Part shown: positions 33,434-40,824 of the stretch, piece after piece
Layout of the letters: every line of letters starts with the position of its first letter
Position numbering within the stretch: position 1 is the first letter of the stretch
NCBI RefSeq assembly: GCF_000009765.2
Contig: NC_003155.5
Span: forward strand, 5,766,001 to 5,830,000
Length of the DNA: 64,000 nucleotides
Direction of reading: 5' to 3'
Source: Streptomyces avermitilis MA-4680 = NBRC 14893
GTDB lineage: Bacteria; Actinomycetota; Actinomycetes; Streptomycetales; Streptomycetaceae
Translations under genes and position numbers: made by a program
The notes under the pieces: model-generated
The model's input: the letters and a program-made list of their open reading frames with translations, nothing else
What the model was told of the DNA's origin: nothing
The model's database searches: none

Positions 33434-33772
33434 TCAGTTGCCGCCCCGCGGCGCGTACATGATCACTGTCATTCCGGCGAGGCAGATGAGCGCGCCGGTG
33501 ACGTCCCAGCGGTCGGGCCGGTAGCCGTCCGCGACCATGCCCCAGGCGAGCGAGCCGGCCACGAAGACGCCTCCGTACGCGGCGAGGATGCGGCCGAACT
33601 CGGCGTCCGGCTGGAGGGTGGCGACAAAGCCGTACACGCCCAGCGCCATGACGCCCGCGCCGATCCACAGCCAGCCGCGGTGTTCGCGCACGCCCTGCCA
33701 GACGAGCCAGGCGCCGCCGATCTCGAAGAGGGCGGCGGCGACGAAGAGGGCGGCGGAGCGGAGGACGAGCAT
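33434..33772 (-). CDS. YnfA/UPF0060-family membrane protein
   Basis: A 112-residue protein with four membrane helices and the UPF0060 hallmarks FEIGGAWLVWQGVREHRGWLW, LQPDAEFGRILAAYGGVFVAGSLAW and DRWDVTGALICLAGMTVIMY. It is distantly related to small multidrug-resistance exporters. The divergent MarR gene shares its upstream region (33773-33889), so it may be controlled together with that gene. Confidence 0.9.
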   Translation of the reverse strand: MLVLRSAALFVAAALFEIGGAWLVWQGVREHRGWLWIGAGVMALGVYGFVATLQPDAEFGRILAAYGGVFVAGSLAWGMVADGYRPDRWDVTGALICLAGMTVIMYAPRGGN

Positions 33773-33859
33773 GCGGTCACTGTGGCACGCGGTTTCTCGG
33801 CACGCGGTTTGTCGGGAGCGACCGGCCCCTGACCCACGAGACGTCTGCGTCGTACGATT

Positions 33860-33874
33860 TCTGCACCACGCAGA
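33860..33874. promoter_or_regulatory. Candidate MarR operator at its own promoter
   Basis: TCTGCACCACGCAGA is an inverted repeat TCTGC-N5-GCAGA. It lies just downstream of a promoter CTGACC (33829-33834)-N18-TACGAT (33853-33858), i.e. at the predicted transcription start of the MarR gene. The same TCTGC-N5-GCAGA occurs at 37303-37317 at the start of the DHA2 exporter gene. Confidence 0.65.
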
Positions 33875-33889
33875 CGAAAGGCGGGTGCC

Positions 33890-34381
33890 ATGTCCGGGAA
33901 GGCCGACGGCGGCGGAAGCGCGCGGGAGCGGCTGCTCGACGAGCTGTCCGACGTGTCCCGGCGGTACATGGCCTCGTACGCCCTGTTCAACCAGGCCATC
34001 GCCGACCACCTGAAGCTGCATCCGACCGATCTCCAGTGCCTGAACCTGCTCGGCCTGGAGGCCGGGCCCGTGACGACCGGGCGGATCGCCGAGCTGACGG
34101 GGCTGACGACCGGTTCGGCGACGCGGCTCGTGGACCGGCTGGAGAAGGCGGGCTACGTCGTACGGGAGCGGGACGCGGCCGACCGGCGGCGGGTGCTGGT
34201 GGCGACCGTGCCGGAGCGGATGGCCGAGTTCGGGCGGCTGTGGGACCGGCTGGGCCCCCGGTGGTACATGCTCTTCGAGGAGCTGGACGCGAGTGAACTC
34301 GCCCTGATCATCGGCCATATGCGGCGCACGGTCGACTTCACCGCCGGACAGGTCGCCCGGCTGCGCGAGGGCGACATCTGA
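33890..34381 (+). CDS. MarR-family transcriptional regulator
   Basis: A 163-residue winged-helix regulator. The HTH is PVTTGRIAELTGLTTGSATRLVDRLEKAGYV, followed by the wing RERDAADRRRVLVATVPE; the flanking helices form the dimer interface. ATG 33890 has AAAGGCGGG upstream. It is divergent from the UPF0060 gene. A palindrome at its promoter recurs at the DHA2 exporter gene, so it likely represses both itself and the exporter. The inducer cannot be seen; no obvious cysteine sensor is present. Confidence 0.9.
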   Translation: MSGKADGGGSARERLLDELSDVSRRYMASYALFNQAIADHLKLHPTDLQCLNLLGLEAGPVTTGRIAELTGLTTGSATRLVDRLEKAGYVVRERDAADRRRVLVATVPERMAEFGRLWDRLGPRWYMLFEELDASELALIIGHMRRTVDFTAGQVARLREGDI

Positions 34382-34408
34382 ACCGGGGGCCCAACTCCCG
34401 CCCCGGCC

Positions 34409-34810
34409 CTAGTGCTCCTCCGCGTCGTACTGTTCCCGCGCCTCGTTGACCTGCTCGATGTGCAGCTCCGCCCAGTCCTTCACCGCGCTGAGCAGGCAGC
34501 TGAGGCTGGTGCCGAGGGGTGTCAGCTCGTAGTCGACGCGGACCGGTACGGAAGGGGTCACGGTCCGGGCGACGATCCCGTCGCGCTCCAGTGCGCGCAG
34601 CGTCTGCGTCAGCATCTTGGGGCTGACGCCCGCGATCTTGCGGCCGAGGTCGCTGTAGCGCATGGATCCGGCGGCGAGCGCGCTGACGACGAGGCTGACC
34701 CACTTGTCACTGATGCGGTCGAGAAGCTGGTTGGTGGGGCAGCTGCGGATGAACGCGTCGTACTCGCGTCGCGCCTGATCGCGCCGCTGGGCGGCGGTCA
34801 TGGTCGCCAT
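34409..34810 (-). CDS. HxlR-family (DUF24) regulator, QorR/YodB-like
   Basis: A 133-residue winged-helix protein of the HxlR group. A conserved N-terminal cysteine stands just before the first helix (FIRSCPTNQLLDRISDKWVSLVV), as in redox sensors YodB and QorR; the HTH is MRYSDLGRKIAGVSPKMLTQTLRALERDGIV. ATG 34810 is served by GGGAGGTG. It is divergent from a quinone oxidoreductase gene, with palindromes between them, the classic arrangement for a thiol-based quinone/diamide sensor. Convergent with the MarR gene. Confidence 0.9.
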   Translation of the reverse strand: MATMTAAQRRDQARREYDAFIRSCPTNQLLDRISDKWVSLVVSALAAGSMRYSDLGRKIAGVSPKMLTQTLRALERDGIVARTVTPSVPVRVDYELTPLGTSLSCLLSAVKDWAELHIEQVNEAREQYDAEEH

Positions 34811-34830
34811 ACGGGTCACCTCCCGGTGAG

Positions 34831-34868
34831 GTACGCACCTTCAGGTGCCTACTTTCCAAAAGATAGTA
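34831..34868. promoter_or_regulatory. Two palindromes between HxlR and quinone reductase genes
   Basis: Palindrome A: GTACGCACCT-TC-AGGTGCCTAC (34831-34852), one mismatch between arms. Palindrome B: TACTTTCCAAAAGATAGTA (34850-34868), with outer TACT/AGTA arms like the operators of YodB/QorR-type HxlR regulators as I recall them. They overlap by three bases and lie in the 145-base divergent gap. Confidence 0.68.
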
Positions 34869-34955
34869 GCTCTTCCTAGGGTTGTTGCAACGGGAAAGAA
34901 AGCCATGTGAACCCCCGTGAAGCCCTGCAAAACCCTATGAATCTGGAGATGCTTC

Positions 34956-35834
34956 ATGCGTGCTGTAGTCGTGACGTCCTTCGGTGGGCCCGAGGCCGTC
35001 GAGATCGTGGAGACCGGGGTGCCGGAGCCGGCTGCCCGGCAGGTGCGGATCAAGGTCGCGGCCGCCGCGCTCAACCCCGTTGACGCGGGCGTGCGTTCGG
35101 GTGTCTTCGGTGGCGCGGGCAAGCGGCTGGGGCTCGGCTGGGATGTGGCCGGGACCATCGACGCGGTGGGCGTGGCCACGGGCTGGACCGTCGGCGAGGA
35201 GGTGGTGGCTCTGGCGTACGGCGCCGCCAAGTCCCTCGGTACGCACGCCGATTACGTGGTCGTGGATGCGGACGCGGTCGCGAAGGCGCCGGTCTCGGTG
35301 GACGCGGTGCACGCCGCCACCGTGCCGCTCAACGCCCTCACCGCCGCGCAGGCCCTGGACCTGCTGGCCCTGGAGCCGGGGCAGCGTCTGCTGGTGACGG
35401 GTGCGGCGGGCGCCGTCGGCGGTTACGCCGCCCACCGCGGCATCGCGGTGACCGCGCTGGCCCGCGAGGCCGACGCGGAGCTCGTACGTTCCCTGGGGGC
35501 GGCCGAGTCGGTGACCGGGCCCGTGGCGCCGGGGAGTGTGGACGCGGTGCTGGACGCGGCGATCCTGGGCGCGGCGGCGCTGGAGTGGGTGCGGGACGGC
35601 GGCGCGTTCGCCGGTGTCATCCCGCAGGCGCAGCCGGCGTCGGAGCGCGGGGTGCGGACGGGCGCGGTCGAGGTGAGCCCCGACGGGGCGCGGCTCGCGG
35701 AGCTGGTGGCTCTGGTCGACGAGGGCGTGCTGACCCCGCGGGTGGCCGAGACGTACGCGCTGGCCGAGGTGGCCAAGGCGCACGCCCGGCTGGCGGAGGG
35801 GGGCCTGCGGGGGCGGGTCGTGCTGATCCCCTGA
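34956..35834 (+). CDS. Zinc-independent NADPH:quinone oxidoreductase (QOR-like)
   Basis: A 292-residue medium-chain dehydrogenase. The N-terminal GroES-like domain reads RAVVVTSFGGPEAVEIVETG and LNPVDAGVRSG with no zinc-ligand cysteines, and the nucleotide site is LLVTGAAGAVGGYAAH. This is typical of quinone oxidoreductases that reduce electrophilic quinones with NADPH. The length is somewhat short for the family (about 310-330). The divergent HxlR regulator and the palindromes between the two suggest induction by quinones or thiol stress. Confidence 0.88.
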   Translation: MRAVVVTSFGGPEAVEIVETGVPEPAARQVRIKVAAAALNPVDAGVRSGVFGGAGKRLGLGWDVAGTIDAVGVATGWTVGEEVVALAYGAAKSLGTHADYVVVDADAVAKAPVSVDAVHAATVPLNALTAAQALDLLALEPGQRLLVTGAAGAVGGYAAHRGIAVTALAREADAELVRSLGAAESVTGPVAPGSVDAVLDAAILGAAALEWVRDGGAFAGVIPQAQPASERGVRTGAVEVSPDGARLAELVALVDEGVLTPRVAETYALAEVAKAHARLAEGGLRGRVVLIP

Positions 35835-35896
35835 TCCCTTGATCCCCTGATCTTCCGATGCCCAGGTTCCCTGGCCCCGGCTCCCCCCTGCGACTG

Positions 35897-37312
35897 CTAA
35901 TGGTGCTCTTCGCGCGCCTTGCGCGGCAGCAGTCGTACGAGGGAGCAGCACAGCAGGGTCACGGCGGCGACCACGGTGAGGCTCACGGTCATGGCGTGGG
36001 TCGCGCCGCCGGCCGTGTGGAAGTAGACGGTGGTGACGGCGGCCGCTCCGACGGCGCCCGCGAGCTGCTGGGCCGCGCCGAGCGAACCGCCGGCGCTGCC
36101 CGCCTCCTCGTCCGTGATGTCGCCGAGGGTGACGTCGTACATGCTCCCGAAGCAGGTGCCCATCCCGAGGCCGATGACGAGCAGGGGCGGTACGAGGGTC
36201 CAGGCGCCCGTGTCCGTGCCGGAGAGGGCGACGAGGGTCAGCAGGTACGCCGTTCCGGCGAGGGTGATGAGCAGCCCGCCGAGGACCAGTCGGCGGCCGA
36301 GCCGGCCGATCAGCCGGTAGCAGGCGATGGACGCGATGACGATGCCGGCGGACAGCGGCATCAGGCCGAGCGCGGCCCCGGAGGGCGAGCGGCCGAGGCC
36401 CTGTTGCAGGAAGAGCGAGATGACGTAGAGGAGTCCGGCGACGGCGGCGAAGAAGACGGTGCCGAGAGCGAGTCCGGAGGTGAAGCCGCGGTTGCGGAGG
36501 AGGGAGGGCCGGATGAGGGGGTTCTCGGCGGTGCGCTGACGGTGGCAGAAGAGGGCGAACAGGACGAGGCCGGCGGCGGTGAGGAGGGCGGGCGTGGCGG
36601 TCCAGCCGTGTGCCGAGCCCTGGATCAGCCCGCCGAGCAGGCCGAGCATGGCGCCGCCGAGGAGGGCCGATCCGGGCCCGTCGACGGTGACCGCGCGGTC
36701 ACCGGTGTCACGGGGGAGCAGCCGGGCGGCGGCGAGGAGCGCGGCTCCGCCGAGCACCAGGTTGATGAGGAACATCGGGCGCCAGCCGAGTCCGGCGAGG
36801 TCGGCGTCGACGAGGAACCCGGCGAGGACCGGGCCGCCGACGGCGGACAGGCCCATCACCGGTCCGAAGCAGCTGTAGGCCTTGCGTATCTGGTCGCGTG
36901 GCCAGGTGGCGCCGAGGATGCCGAAGCCCTGCGGGATGACGAGCGCGCCGAACGCGCCCTGGAACAGGCGGGCGACCACGAGCGCCTGCGGGTTCCAGGC
37001 GAGCCCGCAGACGAGCGAGGCGGCGGTGAACCCGCTGAGCCCGGCGAGGAACAGCCGGCGGCGGCCGTGGCGGTCGCCGAGCCGTCCGCCGAGGACGAGC
37101 AGCACGCCGAGCGCGAGCGCGTAGGAGGCGCCGAGCCACTGGACGAGGGCGGTGCCGCCGCCGAGGTCGGCGGCGATCGTCGGGGCGGCGATGTTCGTGA
37201 TGGTGCTGTCGAGGAGGTCGAGGACGTCGGCGGCGAGAACGACCCCGAGGACCGCCCAGCGGGTGCGGGCGGGCAGCTGTTTTTCTTTTGCGTCATGCAG
37301 TATCTGCGTCAC
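35897..37312 (-). CDS. DHA2-family (14-TM) drug exporter
   Basis: A 471-residue MFS transporter with about 14 hydrophobic segments. The N-terminal DLLDSTITNIAAPTIAADLGGG and the LGGRLGDRHGRRRLFLAGLSGF loop are family signatures of EmrB/QacA-like proton antiporters. GTG 37312 lies inside an operator palindrome, and a TTGACA-N18-CACATT promoter (TTGACA at 37349-37344) predicts a start within a few bases of it, so the mRNA is probably leaderless. The operator matches that of the MarR gene at 33890, so repression by that protein is inferred. Confidence 0.9.
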   Translation of the reverse strand: MTQILHDAKEKQLPARTRWAVLGVVLAADVLDLLDSTITNIAAPTIAADLGGGTALVQWLGASYALALGVLLVLGGRLGDRHGRRRLFLAGLSGFTAASLVCGLAWNPQALVVARLFQGAFGALVIPQGFGILGATWPRDQIRKAYSCFGPVMGLSAVGGPVLAGFLVDADLAGLGWRPMFLINLVLGGAALLAAARLLPRDTGDRAVTVDGPGSALLGGAMLGLLGGLIQGSAHGWTATPALLTAAGLVLFALFCHRQRTAENPLIRPSLLRNRGFTSGLALGTVFFAAVAGLLYVISLFLQQGLGRSPSGAALGLMPLSAGIVIASIACYRLIGRLGRRLVLGGLLITLAGTAYLLTLVALSGTDTGAWTLVPPLLVIGLGMGTCFGSMYDVTLGDITDEEAGSAGGSLGAAQQLAGAVGAAAVTTVYFHTAGGATHAMTVSLTVVAAVTLLCCSLVRLLPRKAREEHH

Positions 37313-37349
37313 GCAGATAAATGTGGGTGAGGCGCCCGGGTGGTGTCAA
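37301..37349 (-). promoter_or_regulatory. Exporter promoter with MarR-type operator
   Basis: TATCTGCGTCACGCAGATA (37301-37319) is a perfect 8-bp inverted repeat with a 3-base centre. It contains TCTGC-N5-GCAGA as in the MarR promoter and covers the predicted start site and GTG codon of the exporter. Upstream on the minus strand a consensus -35 TTGACA (37349-37344) is followed after 18 bases by CACATT. Confidence 0.72.
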
Positions 37350-37413
37350 GGCGAATACCGCGAATGCCGGTACGGGACCCGGCCCGGACCCCGGCTCGCT
37401 AGGGTGCCGGGGT

Positions 37414-37845
37414 ATGAAGATCATCGACCTGGAGCCCGGCGACGCGCGGCTCGACGCCGAGATACTGCCCGTCCTGCGCGAACTGCGTCCGCACCTGACC
37501 CCGGAGCTCTTCGCGGAGGTGTACGCCGAGGGGTACGCGCAGGGCCTGCGCTTCACCGCCGCCTACGCCGACGACGGGACCTGTGCCGGTGTCGCCGGCT
37601 GGCGCGTGATCGTCAATACGAGCGCCCTGCGCAAGCTGTACGTCGACGACCTGGTGACCGCGGAGAGCGCCCGTTCCGGCGGGGTCGGCCATGCTCTCCT
37701 CGCGCACCTGGAGAGCCGCGCCCGCGTCCTCGGCTGCCATGTGCTGAACCTGGACTCCGGCACGAAGCGCACCGCCGCCCACCGCTTCTATCTGCGCGAA
37801 CGCATGGACATCACCGGGTTCCACTTCGTGAAGCGGCTCGACTAG
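37414..37845 (+). CDS. GNAT-family N-acetyltransferase
   Basis: A 143-residue GNAT fold protein. The acetyl-CoA region is KLYVDDLVTAESARSGGVGHALLAHLESRA (motif A, with the pyrophosphate loop in SGGVGHAL), and motif B is LNLDSGTKRTAAHRFYLRERMDITGFHF. The substrate is not known. ATG 37414 begins a leader of high coding bias; about 100 bases separate it from the divergent exporter gene. A hairpin follows. Confidence 0.88.
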   Translation: MKIIDLEPGDARLDAEILPVLRELRPHLTPELFAEVYAEGYAQGLRFTAAYADDGTCAGVAGWRVIVNTSALRKLYVDDLVTAESARSGGVGHALLAHLESRARVLGCHVLNLDSGTKRTAAHRFYLRERMDITGFHFVKRLD

Positions 37846-37847
37846 GT

Positions 37848-37884
37848 CCTGTCGTCGCGGAGCGGACGGGAGTCTGACGACAGG
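37848..37884. terminator. Hairpin between convergent GNAT and AraC genes
   Basis: CCTGTCGTC (37848-37856) pairs perfectly with GACGACAGG (37876-37884) across a 19-base loop, directly after the GNAT stop. Confidence 0.5.
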
Positions 37885-37941
37885 GCCCAGGGCGCTCGAA
37901 CGACCAGGACGCTCGAACGCCGATGTTGTCTCCGGTCGACA

Positions 37942-38751
37942 TCAGCCGGTGTGCGGGCCCGCCGCGTACGCCGTCGGTGGCACCCCCACCGTCGCGGTGA
38001 AGTCGCGCACCAGATGGGCCTGGTCCGCGTAGCCGAGGTCGGCGGCGAGGCCCGCCCAGTCCACCTCGCGGGAGTTCTCCGCGTGCTCCAGGGCCTGGTG
38101 GATGCGGTAGCGGAGGATGATCCACTTCGGGCCGACGCCGACGTACGCGGCGAACAGGCGCTGCATCACGCGTACGGACACGCCCTCCGCGCGGGCGAAG
38201 TCGCCGACGCGACGGATCGTACGGTCGGTGCGGATGCGGTCGACGAGGGCCATCGCGAGGTCGGCCTGGGGGTCGGGCCGCGGGCCGATGCTCAGCAGGA
38301 AGGCGTCCAGGGCGGCCACGCGCGCGTCCTCGTCGTCCGGGGTGAGGACGGCCGGGAGGTCGGCCCCCGGGGACACCTCCGGCAGGGGGACCCGGCGACC
38401 GGTCCACTCCGTCGCCGCGTGGTCCGGCGCGAAGGGGCGGAAGCCGCCGGGCCGGAACTTGATCCCGCACACCCGGCCCCGCCCCTGGAGCTTCTGTGTG
38501 AACAGCTCCAGCCCGATGCCCGCGACCTCGCCGAAGCCCTCCTGGCCCGCGTACTTCTGGAAGACGACATTGACGGACGGGTGCGGGACGACATGGGAGG
38601 CGTACGGCTGCGTCAGGTCCCAGTCGATCAGCCAGTAGTGCTCCAGATACGGGCGCAGCGGCTCGGCGGGCTCGCGGCGCCGGAAGTCGACGCGCGCGAA
38701 GAGCTCCGCGGCGTCGACGATGCCTTGGGTGTCCCGGCGTGGAGCGGCCAT
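37942..38751 (-). CDS. AraC-family regulator with DUF6597-type N-terminal domain
   Basis: A 269-residue regulator. The N-terminal sensor half has PLRPYLEHYWLIDWDL and HVVPHPSVNVVF, a cupin-like DUF6597 pattern common in actinobacteria. The C-terminal double HTH includes VRRVGDFARAEGVSVRVMQRLF-like and LAADLGYADQAHLVRDFTATVG, with the usual FRPGGFRPF phrase between. The effector is unknown. It is divergent from the luciferase-like monooxygenase operon and may control it. Confidence 0.88.
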   Translation of the reverse strand: MAAPRRDTQGIVDAAELFARVDFRRREPAEPLRPYLEHYWLIDWDLTQPYASHVVPHPSVNVVFQKYAGQEGFGEVAGIGLELFTQKLQGRGRVCGIKFRPGGFRPFAPDHAATEWTGRRVPLPEVSPGADLPAVLTPDDEDARVAALDAFLLSIGPRPDPQADLAMALVDRIRTDRTIRRVGDFARAEGVSVRVMQRLFAAYVGVGPKWIILRYRIHQALEHAENSREVDWAGLAADLGYADQAHLVRDFTATVGVPPTAYAAGPHTG

Positions 38752-38795
38752 GAGGGGATCGTAGGGCGGGCCACTGACGGTCGGGCGGGTGGAAA

Positions 38796-38839
38796 GCCGC
38801 CGAGGGGACTGCCGCCGAGGGGATTGCCGCCGAGGCGGC
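38796..38839. repeat. 15-bp tandem repeat upstream of the AraC gene
   Basis: GCCGCCGAGGGGACT (38796-38810) and GCCGCCGAGGGGATT (38811-38825) are followed by a decayed third copy. They lie in the 195-base divergent gap. Confidence 0.65.
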
Positions 38840-38898
38840 GCCGCCGGGGCGGAGGGCGTGCCGCGGCGGGGGGTGGAATACCTCGGGGGGTGTGGTCG

Positions 38899-38916
38899 TT
38901 CAAGGGTATAGTTGAA
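38899..38916. promoter_or_regulatory. Operator-like inverted repeat over the -10 box of the LLM operon
   Basis: TTCAAGGGTATAGTTGAA has arms TTCAA/TTGAA and encloses the -10-like TATAGT (38907-38912). GTTGAATCGTAAACAAC overlaps its right end. It lies 30 bases before the monooxygenase start, so a repressor binding here would block RNA polymerase. Confidence 0.5.
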
Positions 38917-38946
38917 TCGTAAACAACCTGCGGAGGGTGAGCGACC

Positions 38947-40041
38947 ATGCAGTTCGGGATCTTCAGCGTCGGCGATGTCACACCGGACCCGACCACGGGT
39001 CGGACGCCGACCGAGCGCGACCGCATCAAGGCCATGGTCGCGATCGCGCTGAAGGCGGAGGAGGTCGGCCTGGACGTCTTCGCGACCGGCGAGCACCACA
39101 ACCCGCCGTTCGTGCCGTCGTCCCCGACCACGATGCTCGGCTACATAGCCGCGCGCACGGAGAAGCTGATCCTCTCCACCTCCACCACCCTCATCACCAC
39201 CAACGACCCGGTGAAGATCGCCGAGGACTACGCGATGCTCCAGCAGCTCGCGGACGGCCGGGTGGACCTGATGATGGGCCGCGGCAACACCGGGCCGGTC
39301 TACCCGTGGTTCGGGAAGGACATCCGCCAGGGCATCAACCTCGCCATCGAGAACTACGCGCTGCTGCACCGCCTGTGGCGCGAGGACGTGGTGACGTGGG
39401 AGGGCCAGTTCCGTACGCCGTTGCAGTCGTTCACCTCGACGCCCCGGCCGCTGGACGGCGTACCGCCCTTCGTCTGGCACGGCTCGATCCGCTCTCCCGA
39501 GATCGCGGAGCAGGCCGCGTACTACGGTGACGGCTTCTTCCACAACAACATCTTCTGGCCGGCCGACCACACGAAGCAGATGGTCGAGCTGTACCGGGAG
39601 CGGTACGCGCACTACGGCCACGGCACGCCCGAGCAGGCGATCGTCGGGCTCGGCGGGCAGGTGTTCATGCGGCACAACTCGCAGGACGCGGTCCGCGAGT
39701 TCCGGCCGTACTTCGACAACGCGCCGGTGTACGGGCACGGGCCGTCGCTGGAGGACTTCACGGACCAGACGCCGCTGACGGTCGGCTCGCCGCAGCAGGT
39801 GATCGAGAAGACGCTGGCCTTCCGGGAGTACGCGGGCGACTACCAGCGCCAGCTCTTCCTGCTGGACCACGCGGGTCTGCCGCTGAAGACGGTCCTGGAG
39901 CAGCTCGACATCCTCGGCGAGGAGGTCGTACCGGTGCTGCGCGAGGAGTTCGCGAAGGGACGGCCGGCCCAGGTGCCGGACGCGCCGACGCACGCGTCGC
40001 GCGTGACGGCGGCCGCGGCCGCCAAGGAGGTGACGGTGTGA
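38947..40041 (+). CDS. Luciferase-like (LLM) flavin-dependent monooxygenase
   Basis: A 364-residue LLM-class oxidoreductase of the CE1758 type. It begins MQFGIFSVGDVT and shows DVFATGEHHNPPFVPSSPT, LILSTSTTLITTNDPVKIAEDYAML, and MMGRGNTGPVYPWFG, all of the TIM-barrel family that uses reduced FMN and oxygen. The substrate is unknown. GGAGGGTG upstream supports ATG 38947. The next gene, an FMN reductase, starts on its stop codon (TGATG), so reductase and oxygenase are made together. Confidence 0.9.
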   Translation: MQFGIFSVGDVTPDPTTGRTPTERDRIKAMVAIALKAEEVGLDVFATGEHHNPPFVPSSPTTMLGYIAARTEKLILSTSTTLITTNDPVKIAEDYAMLQQLADGRVDLMMGRGNTGPVYPWFGKDIRQGINLAIENYALLHRLWREDVVTWEGQFRTPLQSFTSTPRPLDGVPPFVWHGSIRSPEIAEQAAYYGDGFFHNNIFWPADHTKQMVELYRERYAHYGHGTPEQAIVGLGGQVFMRHNSQDAVREFRPYFDNAPVYGHGPSLEDFTDQTPLTVGSPQQVIEKTLAFREYAGDYQRQLFLLDHAGLPLKTVLEQLDILGEEVVPVLREEFAKGRPAQVPDAPTHASRVTAAAAAKEVTV

Positions 40042-40769
40042 TGAAGCTGGTCGTGGTCTCCGCGGGGCTGAGTGTGCCCTCGTCCACGCGGCTGCTGGCC
40101 GACCGGCTGGCGAAGGCGACCGCCGCGAGGGTCCCGGCGGAGGTGGAGGTCGTCGAACTGCGCGACCTCGCCGTCGAGATCGCGCACAACTTCACCAACG
40201 GGTTCCCCGGACGCGCGCTGGCCGCCGCGATCGGGGCGGTGACGGAGGCGGACGGCCTGATCGTCGTCACGCCGGTCTTCTCCGCCTCGTACAGCGGCTT
40301 GTTCAAGTCGTTCTTCGACGTGCTCGAACAGGGCGTGCTCGCCGGAAAGCCGGTGCTGATCGCGGCGACCGGCGGTTCCGCCCGGCACTCGCTGGTCCTG
40401 GAGCACGCGCTGCGCCCGTTGTTCGCCCACCTGCGGGCCGTGGTCGTACCGACGGGCGTCTACGCGGCCTCGGAGGACTGGGGAGCGGAGGGGCTGGCCG
40501 AGCGGATCGAGCGGGCGGCCGGGGAACTGGCGGGGCTCATGACGGGGCTCATGTCAGGGGTTTCGGCGGTGGGGCCGGCGCGTGACGCGCAGCCGCGGGC
40601 CGGGGCGGAGGTCTCGGCCGACGGCCCGGCGGCGGCCCCGGCGGAGGGGTCCGTACCCCGGCCCCGGGAGACCGTCGCGCAGTCCGCGACCGCCGGCCGC
40701 GGGTCTCGCACGGACGGTTTCCAGGTGGTGCCCTTCGAGCAGCAGCTCGCCGCCCTGCGCACGCGGTAG
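40041..40769 (+). CDS. NADPH-dependent FMN reductase (CE1759 type)
   Basis: A 242-residue flavodoxin-like reductase. MKLVVVSAGLSVPSSTRLLADRL is the FMN phosphate loop region, and VVTPVFSASYSGLFKSFFDVL and LIAATGGSARHSLVLEHAL follow the family pattern. It should supply FMNH2 to the monooxygenase encoded just before it. The A of its ATG is the last base of the monooxygenase stop. The last 70 residues are a variable Ala/Pro-rich tail. Confidence 0.9.
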   Translation: MKLVVVSAGLSVPSSTRLLADRLAKATAARVPAEVEVVELRDLAVEIAHNFTNGFPGRALAAAIGAVTEADGLIVVTPVFSASYSGLFKSFFDVLEQGVLAGKPVLIAATGGSARHSLVLEHALRPLFAHLRAVVVPTGVYAASEDWGAEGLAERIERAAGELAGLMTGLMSGVSAVGPARDAQPRAGAEVSADGPAAAPAEGSVPRPRETVAQSATAGRGSRTDGFQVVPFEQQLAALRTR

Positions 40770-40783
40770 CGGTGGCGGGCTAC

Positions 40784-40824
40784 GGCCCCGGGTGCTGCCC
40801 GCCTAGCGGGAGGCACCCGGGGCC
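40784..40824. terminator. Long bidirectional hairpin, contains the stop codon of the GT-C gene
   Basis: Outer stem GGCCCCGGGTGC (40784-40795) with GCACCCGGGGCC (40813-40824), 12 bp perfect; inner stem CCCGC/GCGGG (40798-40802 with 40806-40810); loop CTA (40803-40805), which is the TAG stop of the minus-strand glycosyltransferase gene. It ends both convergent units. Confidence 0.88.
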
